This document shows positions 23,190 to 33,675 of a stretch of 64,000 nt of DNA, one piece after another; position 1 is the stretch's first letter, and the number at the start of each line of letters is the position of its first letter. Source of the stretch: Telopea speciosissima (lineage: Eukaryota; Streptophyta; Magnoliopsida; Proteales; Proteaceae). The notes beneath the pieces are model-generated. The model did no database searches and was not told where the DNA came from. It worked only from the letters and a program-made list of their open reading frames with translations. The stretch is taken from positions 9,623,563-9,687,562 of the forward strand of contig NC_057922.1 of NCBI RefSeq assembly GCF_018873765.1, written 5' to 3'. Position numbers and translations under genes: made by a program.

Positions 23190-23531
23190 ATGAAACTGAC
23201 GGAATATCCCAATAGAACTAACCCTATTATTATGCCTGTTCATCTCCTCTTCGTTAATTTCTTGGCTTTCCTTATCTGCTCTACTGCTCAACAATCAACT
23301 TTGCCTTTGTCTTTAACGATTCAATCTGAGGAATCTTCTTGGTCGTCTTCGTGGATCACTGAAGATCAGGAGCTCGAGTTTCTGTTTCTCGAGCTGAAGC
23401 GACGGAGTTTAAGCAGTAATCTCAAGATCATTGTCTGTTATACTCTCTGCAACATAACCCATTTCTTTGTAGACCAGTGGCTACGTCGAATTCGAGTTCT
23501 CAATGTTCGATTTAAACCATTTAAAGCTTGA
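23190..23531 (+). other. Upstream open frame of 113 codons before the signal peptidase
   Basis: An ATG-started frame ends 115 bases before the peptidase start codon. It begins with a hydrophobic stretch (VHLLFVNFLAFLICST) resembling a signal peptide, followed by serine- and acid-rich sequence. It has no family I recognise. It may be an upstream open frame in a long 5' leader, part of an upstream exon, or chance. Confidence 0.25.
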
Positions 23532-23646
23532 AGCTTTTCTCCCATTTTCATTGTTAATGATCTGATCGTCGTTGTAGATCATCCTCTGCTTCATCTTGTT
23601 GGTGTTTGTTTCACTTCTGTTCTTGTTCTTTGCCGTAAATTGTGAA

Positions 23647-26600
23647 ATGAGCTTCTTGAGACCGTCGGCGTTATACCGGTTACTTCCGACCATTTCCTCC
23701 CTGCGATGGATGACGTATCAGGCCTTGTCGTTTCTGCGATGGCCCAATCTTGATGGGTTTATGAGCTATCTGGTGTTGGTGCTCTTATGGTCGATGTTTA
23801 TGGAGATACGGTTCATACCTTCCAAATCCATGTGTCCTACCCTTCGTGTCGGGGATCGGATCATCTCCGAGATGGTAAGCTGTTGTATTCTTGTTAATGA
23901 TTTTCTTCTATTATATCTCAATTTTTATCTTGTAATGTCATATGTAAAGATTACAAGCTTTCCTTGCAAAATTTCCTTGTGATGATTCTAACTTTGACAA
24001 TTCATTTCGAGTTAGAATTGTACATACTGAGTTTTACGCACTCCATTCCTGCTAGATTATTTGAAGCAGTTATTAGTTATTGGAATCTCTTCTGATATGC
24101 AACTGAAACAGATTCTTAGTAATGGTAAAGTAGGGTTTTTGTATGTGGAACATTGATTCCTATCTTCTAAAATAGATGCCAGCACTGCTGCATAAGAGCA
24201 GCTTGTCTACCTTGCTCCAAGCGTTGGACCCGGTTCATGTTAACCCAGAAATAGATTCTACTTTGTGGAACTATATTCTCCAGACAGCAACTTCTTGATA
24301 TGATTTTATTTTGGTCTATAAGACAGATGTATCACAAACTCTGCAGAAGTTCAAGTTATTCTCTAAGATGCATTCCTTATCTACGATTCTTGTAAGATAT
24401 ATTGGTGCATCTGTTCTCCACCATCATCTTCTTAATAGGCTAATAGCTGCTACTTACTCTTTTCTTATGTTTTTTTTTTTTTTTGGGGGGGGGGGTGGTG
24501 GAGGAGCGCAGGAGTACCAATCTTAATAATTACCTCAGGCCTGAAATGTGAGTATGCTGTGCTTCAGTTAAGATCCCTTGAGGCACTGAACCTCTTTACA
24601 GTTAGCCAGTTTTTGAAGAGCTTTAACTTTATGGTTGTATATGGCAAATTTGATAGGATCCAAGCATCCTCTTAGAAATGGTGATGGTCCTATTAATTTG
24701 TTTATGTTCTGAAGTAGTTTTAGTAATTGTAATCTCTCCTACCCTTATAAGTATTTTTTTGTCAGGATTTCTTTATAGAGAGTATCAAATGGAAAGATAT
24801 CTATGGACTAGCAGAGTTCTAAATCCTTGTGAAATTTTGTATTCTATATTTGTTAGACCTTCAAAACTTTTCTAATTTGGCTTTCCCAAGCCTTGAGCTT
24901 TATCCTGGTGTGTGTTACTCATTGGAGGCACTCCCCCTATGATTTTAATTTCTTCTATCTTTTACTGCAAAATCTTTGGGTCACTCCCTAAATGTCACTG
25001 AAGCTGAACTGCCCACATGAAACAATGGGTGGAATCTATAATGAGGAAAAATAATGTGATTTTGCAATTTAGAGTGTCTGTGTACAGAAAGTTTGAAATT
25101 CCATGGATTCCCTTCCATCTTAAGCAGAAAGTGCTGAACACTAATATCATCTTTCCAAAACTCTCAACAGATGTTGCAGGACCACTTTGCTTGCTATTGA
25201 TAAGAAATAATTTTTTGGCTATATGTGGCTGGAGTCAAAATAAGCCATTTAGAGATTTCTGATAGGCCTTGTTTATCTTGTCTTTGATAAATATTTTTCT
25301 TGATGAGTATTGATGATTAGAATTTTTATATGCTGTGCGCAGTTGTAACAAAATTTCTGTTTTCTATATTTCTCTTTAGGTGTCATATTACTTCAAAAGC
25401 CCTGCTGTAGATGATATTGTCCTTTTTACAGCACCTAAAAATTTACAGGTTCGGTTTGTATTATTGGAAAAAAGAATCCATATTCTTCTGTCTTAGCATA
25501 TCATATCTTTATTTAATTTCTGCCTCCCTTTCCTGTCTCTCCCCATAGGATATGGGATTCAGGAAGGAAGATGTTTTCATTAAGAGAATCATTGCAAAAG
25601 CTGGTGACTTAGTTGAGGTATTACTCTATATTTTTTTCCAACCCGGAACTCCAGGACCCCTGGCAGCCCTTGTTAATTTTATTAAAACATAACGGAATAG
25701 AGCGGACTGGGGAGATGGGGGGAGGGGCATAGCCTGCCTTACCCCTAGCACTATAAATGAAAAAAAATTCACCCTGAATTACAGTCAATTATAAATCTGC
25801 AACCTACCTATGGATTATTTGTCTTCAAACACATACTTCTTTAACTTGCTGGTATTGATTTAATTTATATGCATAGTTGAACATTCTCAATTTTGGATTG
25901 GGGGTGGGGGTGGGGGTTGGGTGGTTCCCAGCTTCCCTCCTGCAGCCTGACGTCCTTTTGAAATTTGATGTTTCTTGAGAATTTTATAAACTTTGATGAA
26001 TTATAGTGATCACTAAGAAGATGGCGGAGGGGGTTGGGTGGTTCCCATCCTCCCTCCTGCAGCCTGACGTCCTTTTGAAATTTGATGTTTCATGAGAATT
26101 TTATGAACTTTGATGAATTATAGTGATCGATAAGAAGATGGCAGATAACCCAAGCAAGTATTTGGTGTTCTTGTTTTAATGGATGTGGATCATGCGCTAG
26201 GAGCTGGTTTGAAATTTAGGTGTTTAGTATGATTTTTTTTTTTTTTTATCTCATTATGAAAAATTGAAATAAAGTGAATGTGAAATTGTGAAATAGGTGA
26301 AGAGTTGTTTCAATTTTTGAATTGAAATTGCTTCTAATCTATTAGATTTCGTGCGAGACTTTAAAGAGCATATGTTTTACAACAGCTTCAAAAATGGGTA
26401 CCAATGTAATTTCACTTAAAATAACTCGTAACATGTTATAAAGAAGGAGAACTCAACATTGCAATGGAAGAAGACGCAGAAGGGGGTTTTGGAAAGGTGT
26501 GTTGCAGGCGGACAAATACGGTTTCAAGTGGGGTTTGTGGTGGAGACTTGCAAGGGTGCAGGAGGAATGGTGAGTTGCAGGGGTTGCAGGAGCGATGGAG

Positions 26601-28281
26601 ATGATTATTGGCGTTTTAGAGGGCGATGGAGGGATGTAGCAGAGGGTGATGCACAGCGGTGCTGGGTCGCAGTGGGGCTGTGGTCAAAGGAGAAGTGAGC
26701 TAGTGGCTGGGATGTTGTAGGAGAAATGCATAAGGGAGAACAATAGGGGGTTGGCGGAGACAGCAGGTTCCGGGAGGGGTTTCAGGAATGACATGGAGTG
26801 AAGCCAGGGTGTTCACAGATGGTGCAGCAGCGGCAATGACAACGGCAGGTCTGATGGTGAAGGGTGCTTCAAGGGTTGGTGTAGGGTGATCAGAGATGCC
26901 AATTCAGGGTTGCAGGGGTTTGCTGGTTCAAGTGTTGACTGGCCACGGCAGAATACAATTCTGTTCGGTGATTGTTTTGGAGAGGGAGATGGGTAAAGGG
27001 TATATATCTTCACCCACCTCATTGTATCTATTCTCATAAATTGTATTACCAAATGGATTTTTTATTCATGAAATATTTCAGATTAATGCAACCAAAACAA
27101 TTTCAATTTCTTGACCAAAAATCTAATTGTTGACTATTTTATGAAATTAACCTGAAATTGAAATCAAAATTATACCAAATCAAGCTTAAACTTGCCGTTA
27201 TTTCTATTTCATCTTGGTATGCAACAGTGAAGCATATTGACAACTTTTTTTCTTTTGTGTATGTGTGTGTGTGTGTGTCGCCATTTAAGACTTGGTGACT
27301 ATCAAACATATCTAAATAGTGTTGCCGATGATCCACGGGATGCTTTCCATATTTTTAGTCCTTGGTCCTTGTTAATATGTAGCGCAAGAATCTCTATTGC
27401 CGGCACTCCTTTCAATGTTTTTAGTTACCCGACATTTAAGGTTCTGTTCTAAATTCCATGCAGGTTCATCATGGATTACTTCATATCAATGGAATTGCCC
27501 GTTATGAAGATTTCATAGCAGAACCTCCAATGTACAAATTGGGTGCTACTGTATGTTCCTTTACCTATCTCATCTCTGAATGTTTTTTGGAATAATTTTA
27601 TTTTGGGAAAAGGAAGGGCACATTGCTGGTAGTACATGCCCTTTCATAAAGACTGACATTCTCTCCATTAACCATGTGGCCCTCACCTGTATACGAACTG
27701 AAATACACTCCCTCACTCTCCTTCCCCCCTCATTGGTTCCCATGTAAGATGATATACCCCTGGCAGTGTGTTGATCCCTTTCCCTTTTATTTTTGCTGCC
27801 TTCCATTTCTGAGCATTCATGTACCAGTAGAGTGTTCTAGAACAACATTATGGGGTAGTACCGTCCTGTGGACTACATGTTGTTGACATCTGAGAGCTCC
27901 ATGAATGTATTGTCATTTGTATGAGCCTCAGAGGTGCACTTTCTGCTTGGTCTGTCTCTTGATTATTCTTTGTTTCTCTTGGGTCCCAAACTTTGAGGAT
28001 GTCTGTACCAAATCTATGTTTCCTTTACTTGCAGTACGTACCTCCGCACCATGTTTTTGTGTTGGGTGACAACCGTAACAACAGCTATGACTCTCATGTT
28101 TGGTTAGTATGTCAAAATCAGCTTCTCCAGGAAGCCCCAGTTCTGTAAATTTTCTTTTCAAGCACAGAATTAGCAGGACCTGACTCTTCATTTAGTCTAA
28201 TTTCTGATTTGAATTGGTCACAGGGGTCCTCTTCCTATTGGAAATATTATTGGAAGATACGTGACATGTTTCAGACCATAA
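23647..28281 (+). CDS. Type I signal peptidase (S26), plastid processing peptidase-like
   Basis: Six exons with good borders and matching phases: 23647-23874, 25380-25448, 25549-25617, 27464-27550, 28035-28102 and 28224-28281. They give 192 residues. One membrane segment (about 39-52) precedes the catalytic serine Ser61 in [10 protein letters not shown]. The catalytic lysine is probably Lys111 in [12 protein letters not shown], and the conserved [14 protein letters not shown] box follows in exons 5-6. Domain order and motifs are those of bacterial-type leader peptidases, which remove targeting peptides on the far side of a membrane. The close plant relatives are the short homologues of the plastid enzyme. 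The start at 23647 ([10 protein letters not shown]) is preferred because the open frame extends only 17 codons further upstream. Plastid rather than other targeting is inferred. Confidence 0.9.
25914..26147. repeat. Perfect-offset tandem duplication, 117-bp unit, in signal peptidase intron 3
   Basis: Unit 1 starts GGGTTGGGTGGTTCCCAGCT at 25914, and unit 2 starts GGGTTGGGTGGTTCCCATCC at 26031. The units differ at only a handful of positions, so the duplication is recent. Confidence 0.9.
26160..27200. other. GC-rich intronic stretch, probable transposon insertion in intron 3
   Basis: A GC- and purine-rich core (26450-26950) is flanked by AT-rich ends with related words: TTTCAATTTTTGAATTGAAA on the left, and CAATTTCAATTTCTTGACC with CTGAAATTGAAATCAAA on the right. 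The contrast with neighbouring intron suggests an inserted non-autonomous element of about 1 kb that accounts for most of the intron length. Ends and target duplication were not resolved. Confidence 0.3.
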
Positions 28282-29480
28282 CATTGATCCTCGGCGATAA
28301 GGGGGGTTTCTAATAATTCAAGAAACTGCCCCTTTCTGTGGGGTTCATGAGGTTTTGAAGACGCAGACTGTTTCAATGCATTTGGTTCCTTAAGAGATCT
28401 TACATGGATGTTGGTTGAACTTGAAAAAGTTGCTTTGCTGGTATTCTGGAGCTTAGAGTGTATGTAGATTGAGTATGGGTTTCTTATGCTGTTAAATTTT
28501 CTTTAGATAGCCAAGGAGGATGCTCGTTCTCCCAAGATCCTTCTATTGACCCTACCCCAAGCTTGCCTGTAAGTGGGTCACCCAGTACCTTGGTTGTGTC
28601 ACATATACTAACTTGGGAAGAGTTGATTTGTAAATAATAGGAGTTTGATATCATTTCAATTCATAGCTGATTCTGCCCTACTCGGGAAATTGTATAGGAA
28701 TTAATGTACATCAATCCTGTACCCATTTTTTGAGTTTTTTTTGCCTTTGAAACGCACATTAGAAGAAAGAAGTGATTTTCAGGGGGGCAACCAGCCTGAC
28801 TTGGATTGAGCTGAGTCGTAGATTTTGTTCTGGTGTTCATCTTGGTTTGGCTCTGAATTGAATAAAGTTCTGGTTTTTTATTGGTTTTGCTTTTGTTTTA
28901 TTGTTTTTTGTGGTATGAAAATTTTTGATTAAATATTGTAACTTTTATTCAACAGATATAAGTAAAATAAGGGAAAAAGATTTTTTTTTTTGGTTGGGTA
29001 GAATAAGGGAAAAAGAATGCTACATTGTTAAGTGGCTCCAGCTTTTAGACGCAAGAGTGCAAAAATACCACATTGCCCCCCTCTTTGAAATAGAAAAATT
29101 GCATAGACGTTTATCGTTCCTTATGCTTGACATTGGCCCTGGTGCTGGTGCTGGTGCTTGTGCAGCTGCAGCCGCTTAAAGGCCGGACAACGACCCGGAA
29201 AAAAAATATGGGTCTGTTGTCGTTCCTGGATCCAGATCCTCTACGGCCATGTATAGCAGCGATCTAACAGGCCCTGTGATTTGAGCGTGACACGTGTAAA
29301 GTTGATCCAACGGTAATTTTTAAAAACTTTGAGTTAATACGGTTTAGCTATATGACAAACTCAACCGAACCGGTCTATGTTTGCCAAGCCGGACCGGTCT
29401 ACAACCTAAACAAATGAAACGATTTGGAACCATCGTCCCATTTTCAAAATCTGAAAACCCTAAGCTTTCTCTTCTTCCAC
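28282..29480. other. Signal peptidase 3' region and spacer
   Basis: The first several hundred bases are the likely 3' untranslated region. No other gene is seen. A short GGTGCTGGTGCTGGTGCTTG trinucleotide run at 29139 is a simple repeat. Confidence 0.5.
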
Positions 29481-29484
29481 CTCG

Positions 29485-29755
29485 TTCGAACCCACCCCCA
29501 TCGTCTTCCATCTCTTGCACTCTCTTACCTCCTCTGGTCTGGCGAATGTCGAAGTCGTATAGGTCTCTTCATCGTCTTCCACTTTGTGAAGAGACCCTGT
29601 TGGCGAATCTCGAAGGTCGGATTCAAAAACCCAGAAGAAACCCACCCCCATCGTCTTCCTCCTCTTGCACTCTCTTACCTCCTCTGTTCTGGCGAAGGTC
29701 GAAGTCGTGTACGTGAAGAAATTCTGCTGGCGAACCTCGAATTCAAAAATCCTGA
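29485..29755. repeat. Tandem duplication, 150-bp offset, in the eIF1-like leader
   Basis: CCCACCCCCATCGTCTTCC, then TCTTGCACTCTCTTACCTCC, CTGGCGAA and GTCGAAGTCGT occur in the same order starting at 29491 and 29641. The duplicated stretch lies immediately upstream of the probable leader exon of the eIF1-like pseudogene. Confidence 0.85.
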
Positions 29756-29789
29756 TCTGGATCTGGGAAAGAAGAAGAAATAGGGGAGC

Positions 29790-30899
29790 TCTGTACTGTG
29801 GGAGAGACCCAGCTTCGCTCTCTCTGTTTGTGTGTAGATGATAATGTAAGCCTCTCTCTCTCTCTCTGTGTGTGTCTCTATCTCTATCTCTCTGTTCTCT
29901 CTCTCTCTCATACTCGATCTTCCTTCTTTGCTTTCTTATACTGTTAGTTTTCCCTATTAGTAATGAACCTCAAAGCTGTTCGCCCTGTATTATTGCTGGG
30001 TCTGCTATTTTTAGGATTAATAGGTGGCGTTGCTATCTGGGTTTTGTTTTCTTGGTTTGATTTTGATTTTGCTCAGTCTGTGTGAAGCTGTCAAACGGCC
30101 AATCTGGGTTATATTTATGTTTTATGTTTCTGTTTTTCCTTTCTATCCCTATTAAGATTGATTGTTCATGTGGATGTGGATGGAGATGGGCTTGGTTGGT
30201 TGTTTATTCATATTTGTTTTACCAATCCATTCTGCCCAGTGGGTTTGAGAAATGAATATCAAGATAGTTGGAGGATTCTGGTATTTCTTGGGTTTAAGAG
30301 AGAAAAAAAATAATGTTATATGTATGGACTTGTCCATTGGGTGATTAGTGGATCATTGCCATCCTTACTGCTTATCATATTTGATTTCTTGTTGAATCCT
30401 TTACAAAATAAAAGAAAAAAATTGATGATCAAGCGAATTAGCTATATGGCCTGGTTGGTTTTCCTTTTGGCCTTGAGAACTTTCATGGTTTTCAAGTGTG
30501 CAAATCCTTTGTGTTTGATATTAACAGATGTAATGTGTCGATTATGTTCACAGGATTCAAATCTTTCACCATTCAAAGTACATGGTTGAACTCGACGTGG
30601 AGATCCCTTCTTTTAATCCATTTGCTGAGGCTAAAGACTGGCTCCACTTGGGGAAAGGATAACGTACACATCAGTATACAACAGAGGAATTGAAAGAAGA
30701 GCTTGACAACAGTGCAAAGGCTGAAAGAGGAGTATAATTCTGAGAAGATACTCAAGGCCCTCAAGAAGGAGTTTTGCTATGATGGTAATCTTGTGGCGGA
30801 CGAGAAGTTGTGGGGTGGGGGGCAAAGTTATTCAACTCCCCAAGTGATACCAAGGCTGGCATTATTAAGAAAGAACAGATCAAGATATATGGCTTCTGA
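29790..30899 (+). pseudogene. SUI1: Decayed eIF1 (SUI1) translation initiation factor gene with leader intron
   Basis: The start is at 30582 (MVELDVEIPSFNPFAEA), the conserved eIF1 N-terminus. Matches continue in other frames: VHISIQQRN, then a stop where eIF1 has Gly, KSLTTVQRLKEEYNSEKILK, LKKEFCYDGNLVADEKL, and IIKKEQIKIYGF-like text ending in TGA at 30897-30899. A frame change follows the PFAEA stretch and another follows ADEKL, and the segment QGDQRKNVS-like residues before the C-terminus is missing. eIF1 scans for the start codon as part of the 43S complex; this copy cannot make it. A leader exon ending at 29845 (AAT|GTAAGC) and an acceptor at 30551-30553 are retained, so this is a DNA-level duplicate, not a processed copy. 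Confidence 0.85.
29921..30195 (+). repeat. eIF1-like leader intron segment, forward copy of an inverted pair
   Basis: The segment from TCCTTCTTTGCTTTCTTATA to about GGATGGAGATGGGCTT lies in the leader intron of the eIF1 pseudogene. Its reverse complement is found at 32355-32642 at high similarity, for example TTAGTAATGAACCTCAAAG and TAGGTGGCGTTGCTATCT in both. Confidence 0.88.
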
Positions 30900-32354
30900 G
30901 AGCTAAAGAATTTGCATATATTATGACTCTGGTGTATGATGAGATGTGGATTTAATCTCATTTTGTGAGATTTTTGTATTTAACTTTTGTGTGGTTGAAG
31001 TTCTAAGTGGGTTGTTTGTGTGAACTTCTCGTCTTTTATCTTTCATGGGGTAGTTGAGGGTGTCATTACTCCAATATGGGTTGTAATGAAGCTTTTACCA
31101 GTATTGCTGAGAATAAAAACACCATTTATGGTCTTGCATGTTTAGTGAAATTTGAAATATGTTTCTTGATCATTTTTTGTGATGATTTCTCTTTGCCACC
31201 AGTGTGGTAGTGCTTTGTGCGTATGAATTGGATGATTGTTTAACCAACTGGTTAGTTTTGGAGCCCCTTTCATCCATAGTAATTGTACAAAAAAATAAAA
31301 AGGTTTGGGAGAGCTATAGTTGAGATGCAAGGGCCTCTGAATTTACTTCTCTTCTTCTTCTTCTTCTTTTATTTTTTGTATTTGTCTAAAAATTATATCC
31401 AATTCTTGTCTTTCATTTCTGCAAAACATGATCTGTATATCAAACCAAAACACAGGAAAACCAGGCTTGGTCCCTTTATGGATAACATCAAATGGCCAGT
31501 ACAAACTGTTGTTCCCGGAAGGCCTTGTACCATTAGTCTTTGGCAAATCTGAGGAATACATATAATTCGAAAGTAGAAATCAAACCTAATCGGACAAGGA
31601 AAGAAATAAACCAAACATGACACTGTATGAATCTCGATGGGTTCGAACCATCATCTCCTGGGAACAAACCCAGGTGCTCTTCCTTTTTAAGCTAAAGACT
31701 CACCTATCTGTATAAACCTTCTTGTGAAAGTATCAAATTCCTTTATCCCATGAATCATGAAACTCTTTTTTCTTTCTTGGGTTTTGAAACAAGGTTTGTG
31801 GCATCAGAATGCACATAGATTACTGACTTTTGACACAACTTACTTAACCAAAATCAAATCATTTACAAATTTTAATAATAATACATGGCATAAAATGGAG
31901 GCAGTTGAATCAGAAACAAATGGACAAGATTTAACTTATATTGCAACATCAAACAAAAGGGCAAAGTAATAAGCCGGAAAGAGAACAGATCTGAGAAAAA
32001 GCAATTCTGCTTATATGTCTAGGATTTCTAAGGGTAGAATATGTGACCTAAAGTATAGCAGTTTGACCATTCCTGTTCTAAATTTTCACTTGTTCATTGA
32101 TTTATATATTCCTGTAGAAAGGTTAGCAAGGAGATGGAATTCTATTCTGCAAAAATTTCAAGAATCTGTGCTTAGTCCACTATTATATTATTCATATTAT
32201 AACAAACTCCAAAGTTTTGGTTCTTCTATGGAAGTTGCATGATACTAGACTCTGGAATATTGAATGGGCTGGGCATTCTCAGTGGTTCATTCCACAGTGT
32301 ACAGCCTTGGGCAAGAAAAAAAATACACCATCAAAGAAAGGGATGTTACCACTC
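30900..32354. other. Spacer after the eIF1 pseudogene
   Basis: Apart from the tRNA-like sequence at 31628-31701, no gene is evident. A CTTCTTCTTCTT run lies at about 31350. The stretch up to about 31130 may be the old 3' untranslated region of the eIF1-like gene. Confidence 0.5.
31628..31701 (-). tRNA. tRNA-like sequence, possibly a decayed or atypical tRNA
   Basis: On the minus strand the 74 bases fold into a cloverleaf. The acceptor GAGTCTT pairs with GAGATTC (two G-U pairs), the D stem is GCTT/GAGC, the anticodon stem CCTGG/CCAGG, and the T arm GATGG-TTCGAAC-CCATC. The internal promoter boxes are present: A box TAGCTTAAAAAGG and a perfect B box GGTTCGAACCC. The anticodon loop has eight bases (GTTTGTTC) instead of seven, so the anticodon is ambiguous (TGT or TTG). 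It may be a pseudogene, an organelle-derived copy or the head of a SINE. Confidence 0.4.
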
Positions 32355-32642
32355 TTAAGCAAATTCCATCCATATCCACAGGAACAATCAATCCAATCAA
32401 TCTTAATAGGGAAAAAAAAAAGGAAAAACAGAAACATACAACATAAATATAACCCAGATTGGCCGTTTGGCAACTTCAAACAGACTGAGCAAAATCAAAA
32501 TCAACCCAAGAAAACAAAACCTAGATAGCAACGCCACCTAATAATCTTAAAAATAGCAGACCCAACAATAATACAGGACGAACAACTTTGAGGTTCATTA
32601 CTAATAGTGAAAACTAACAGTATAGAAAACAAAGAAGGAAGG
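32355..32642 (-). repeat. eIF1-like leader intron segment, inverted copy
   Basis: This is the reverse complement of 29921-30195, with a few short insertions including an extra GATTGGATT. No coding part of eIF1 is attached to it on either side. With its partner it forms an inverted repeat of about 275 bp with a 2.2-kb loop. Confidence 0.88.
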
Positions 32643-33582
32643 ACCTAGTCCAATGGCTCACCCAATCTACCAATGAATGGCCAGGGGAACTGTTTACTCT
32701 GCTTTGGGACATTAAGCATTTTTTGGGAGTTTTCCACAGCTTTAACTTATGTAAACAAAATAGCGCTTTTGTGTTTCTTGTTCATAATTTAGCTGTTCAG
32801 GCCAGATGTAATAGATCTAGTATATGTACTTCAGACATTTCTGCTCTTTAATTAACAACCTTACCATTCTGTGAAGTGTATTTAACAATCCAGCCCATGA
32901 ATGGATAGACTCCTTATTGCAATCCCATCAAATTATATGGATTTCTAATGGAGCTCAGTTACATAATTACCAAATCATCCATCGATTACAACCAGTTTTG
33001 TATAACTCTTTTCACTCTTGCCCATAACCCACCATATTCTAAGTTTTGGACCACAGCTCTCACATTGCAGTAAAATGTGAACTGTCATTTCTTTCTATTG
33101 GTGAGGTACCTTGCTTCAAGTCTAAATCAATCTTTTTCAACAATGGGGGTGTGGGATGGGATGGGGTATCATACATTAAGTCGATATATTAAATCAGTAC
33201 AGGGGAAGTCAGTCAAACGATTGCCCAGTTGCAAAGTCTTGGCCAGCTATTCACATGGGAACGGATGGGGACAAATCTGACCCTTTCATGGGGCGAGGTA
33301 GGGTGTAAAACCCAATTGAGGTCAGATCTGTCTCCAATTGCGTAGCCCTAACGGCAGATTACATCCATCGCCACACATCATTCTCACATTAGCTGAGAGC
33401 CAGGTTGGCCAATCACATTCACATCAACGAGAAGGAAATTTCATCAAATGATCACTTTTTCCATTTTCTCATTTTGTATTTGTTGTTTTAGAAATCAAAT
33501 TCTCCGATTCCCCGAATATTTTTAGTGGCCCCACATCTATACAAGGACCAATGGATATTTAGTGGTATGGCCCACCTGCATC

Positions 33583-33592
33583 TTTTTAAAGG
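33583..33592 (+). promoter_or_regulatory. TATA-like box of kinase gene A
   Basis: TTTTTAAAGG lies about 85 bases upstream of the start codon at 33676. The corresponding sites in the other copies are TTTTTAAAGG (C), TTTATAAAGG (B) and GTTATAAAGG (D), at similar distances, which supports a core promoter element. Confidence 0.5.
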
Positions 33593-33675
33593 ATCTGGAG
33601 CCGCAAGTTTGGAACACCCAGCAAGGAAGGACCAGCAAAATCGGTTGTGTACGTGTGTTTTACTACTTGGAAAAC

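Noticed and set aside
26459-26698. GC-rich 79-codon frame in signal peptidase intron 3
   Set aside because: It is low-complexity Gly/Trp/Arg translation of purine-rich DNA with no splice borders in phase with the gene.
29381-29783. Overlapping 110-120 codon frames rich in Ser and Pro
   Set aside because: They lie over the tandemly duplicated CT-rich leader and both frames are open by composition; no conserved motif.
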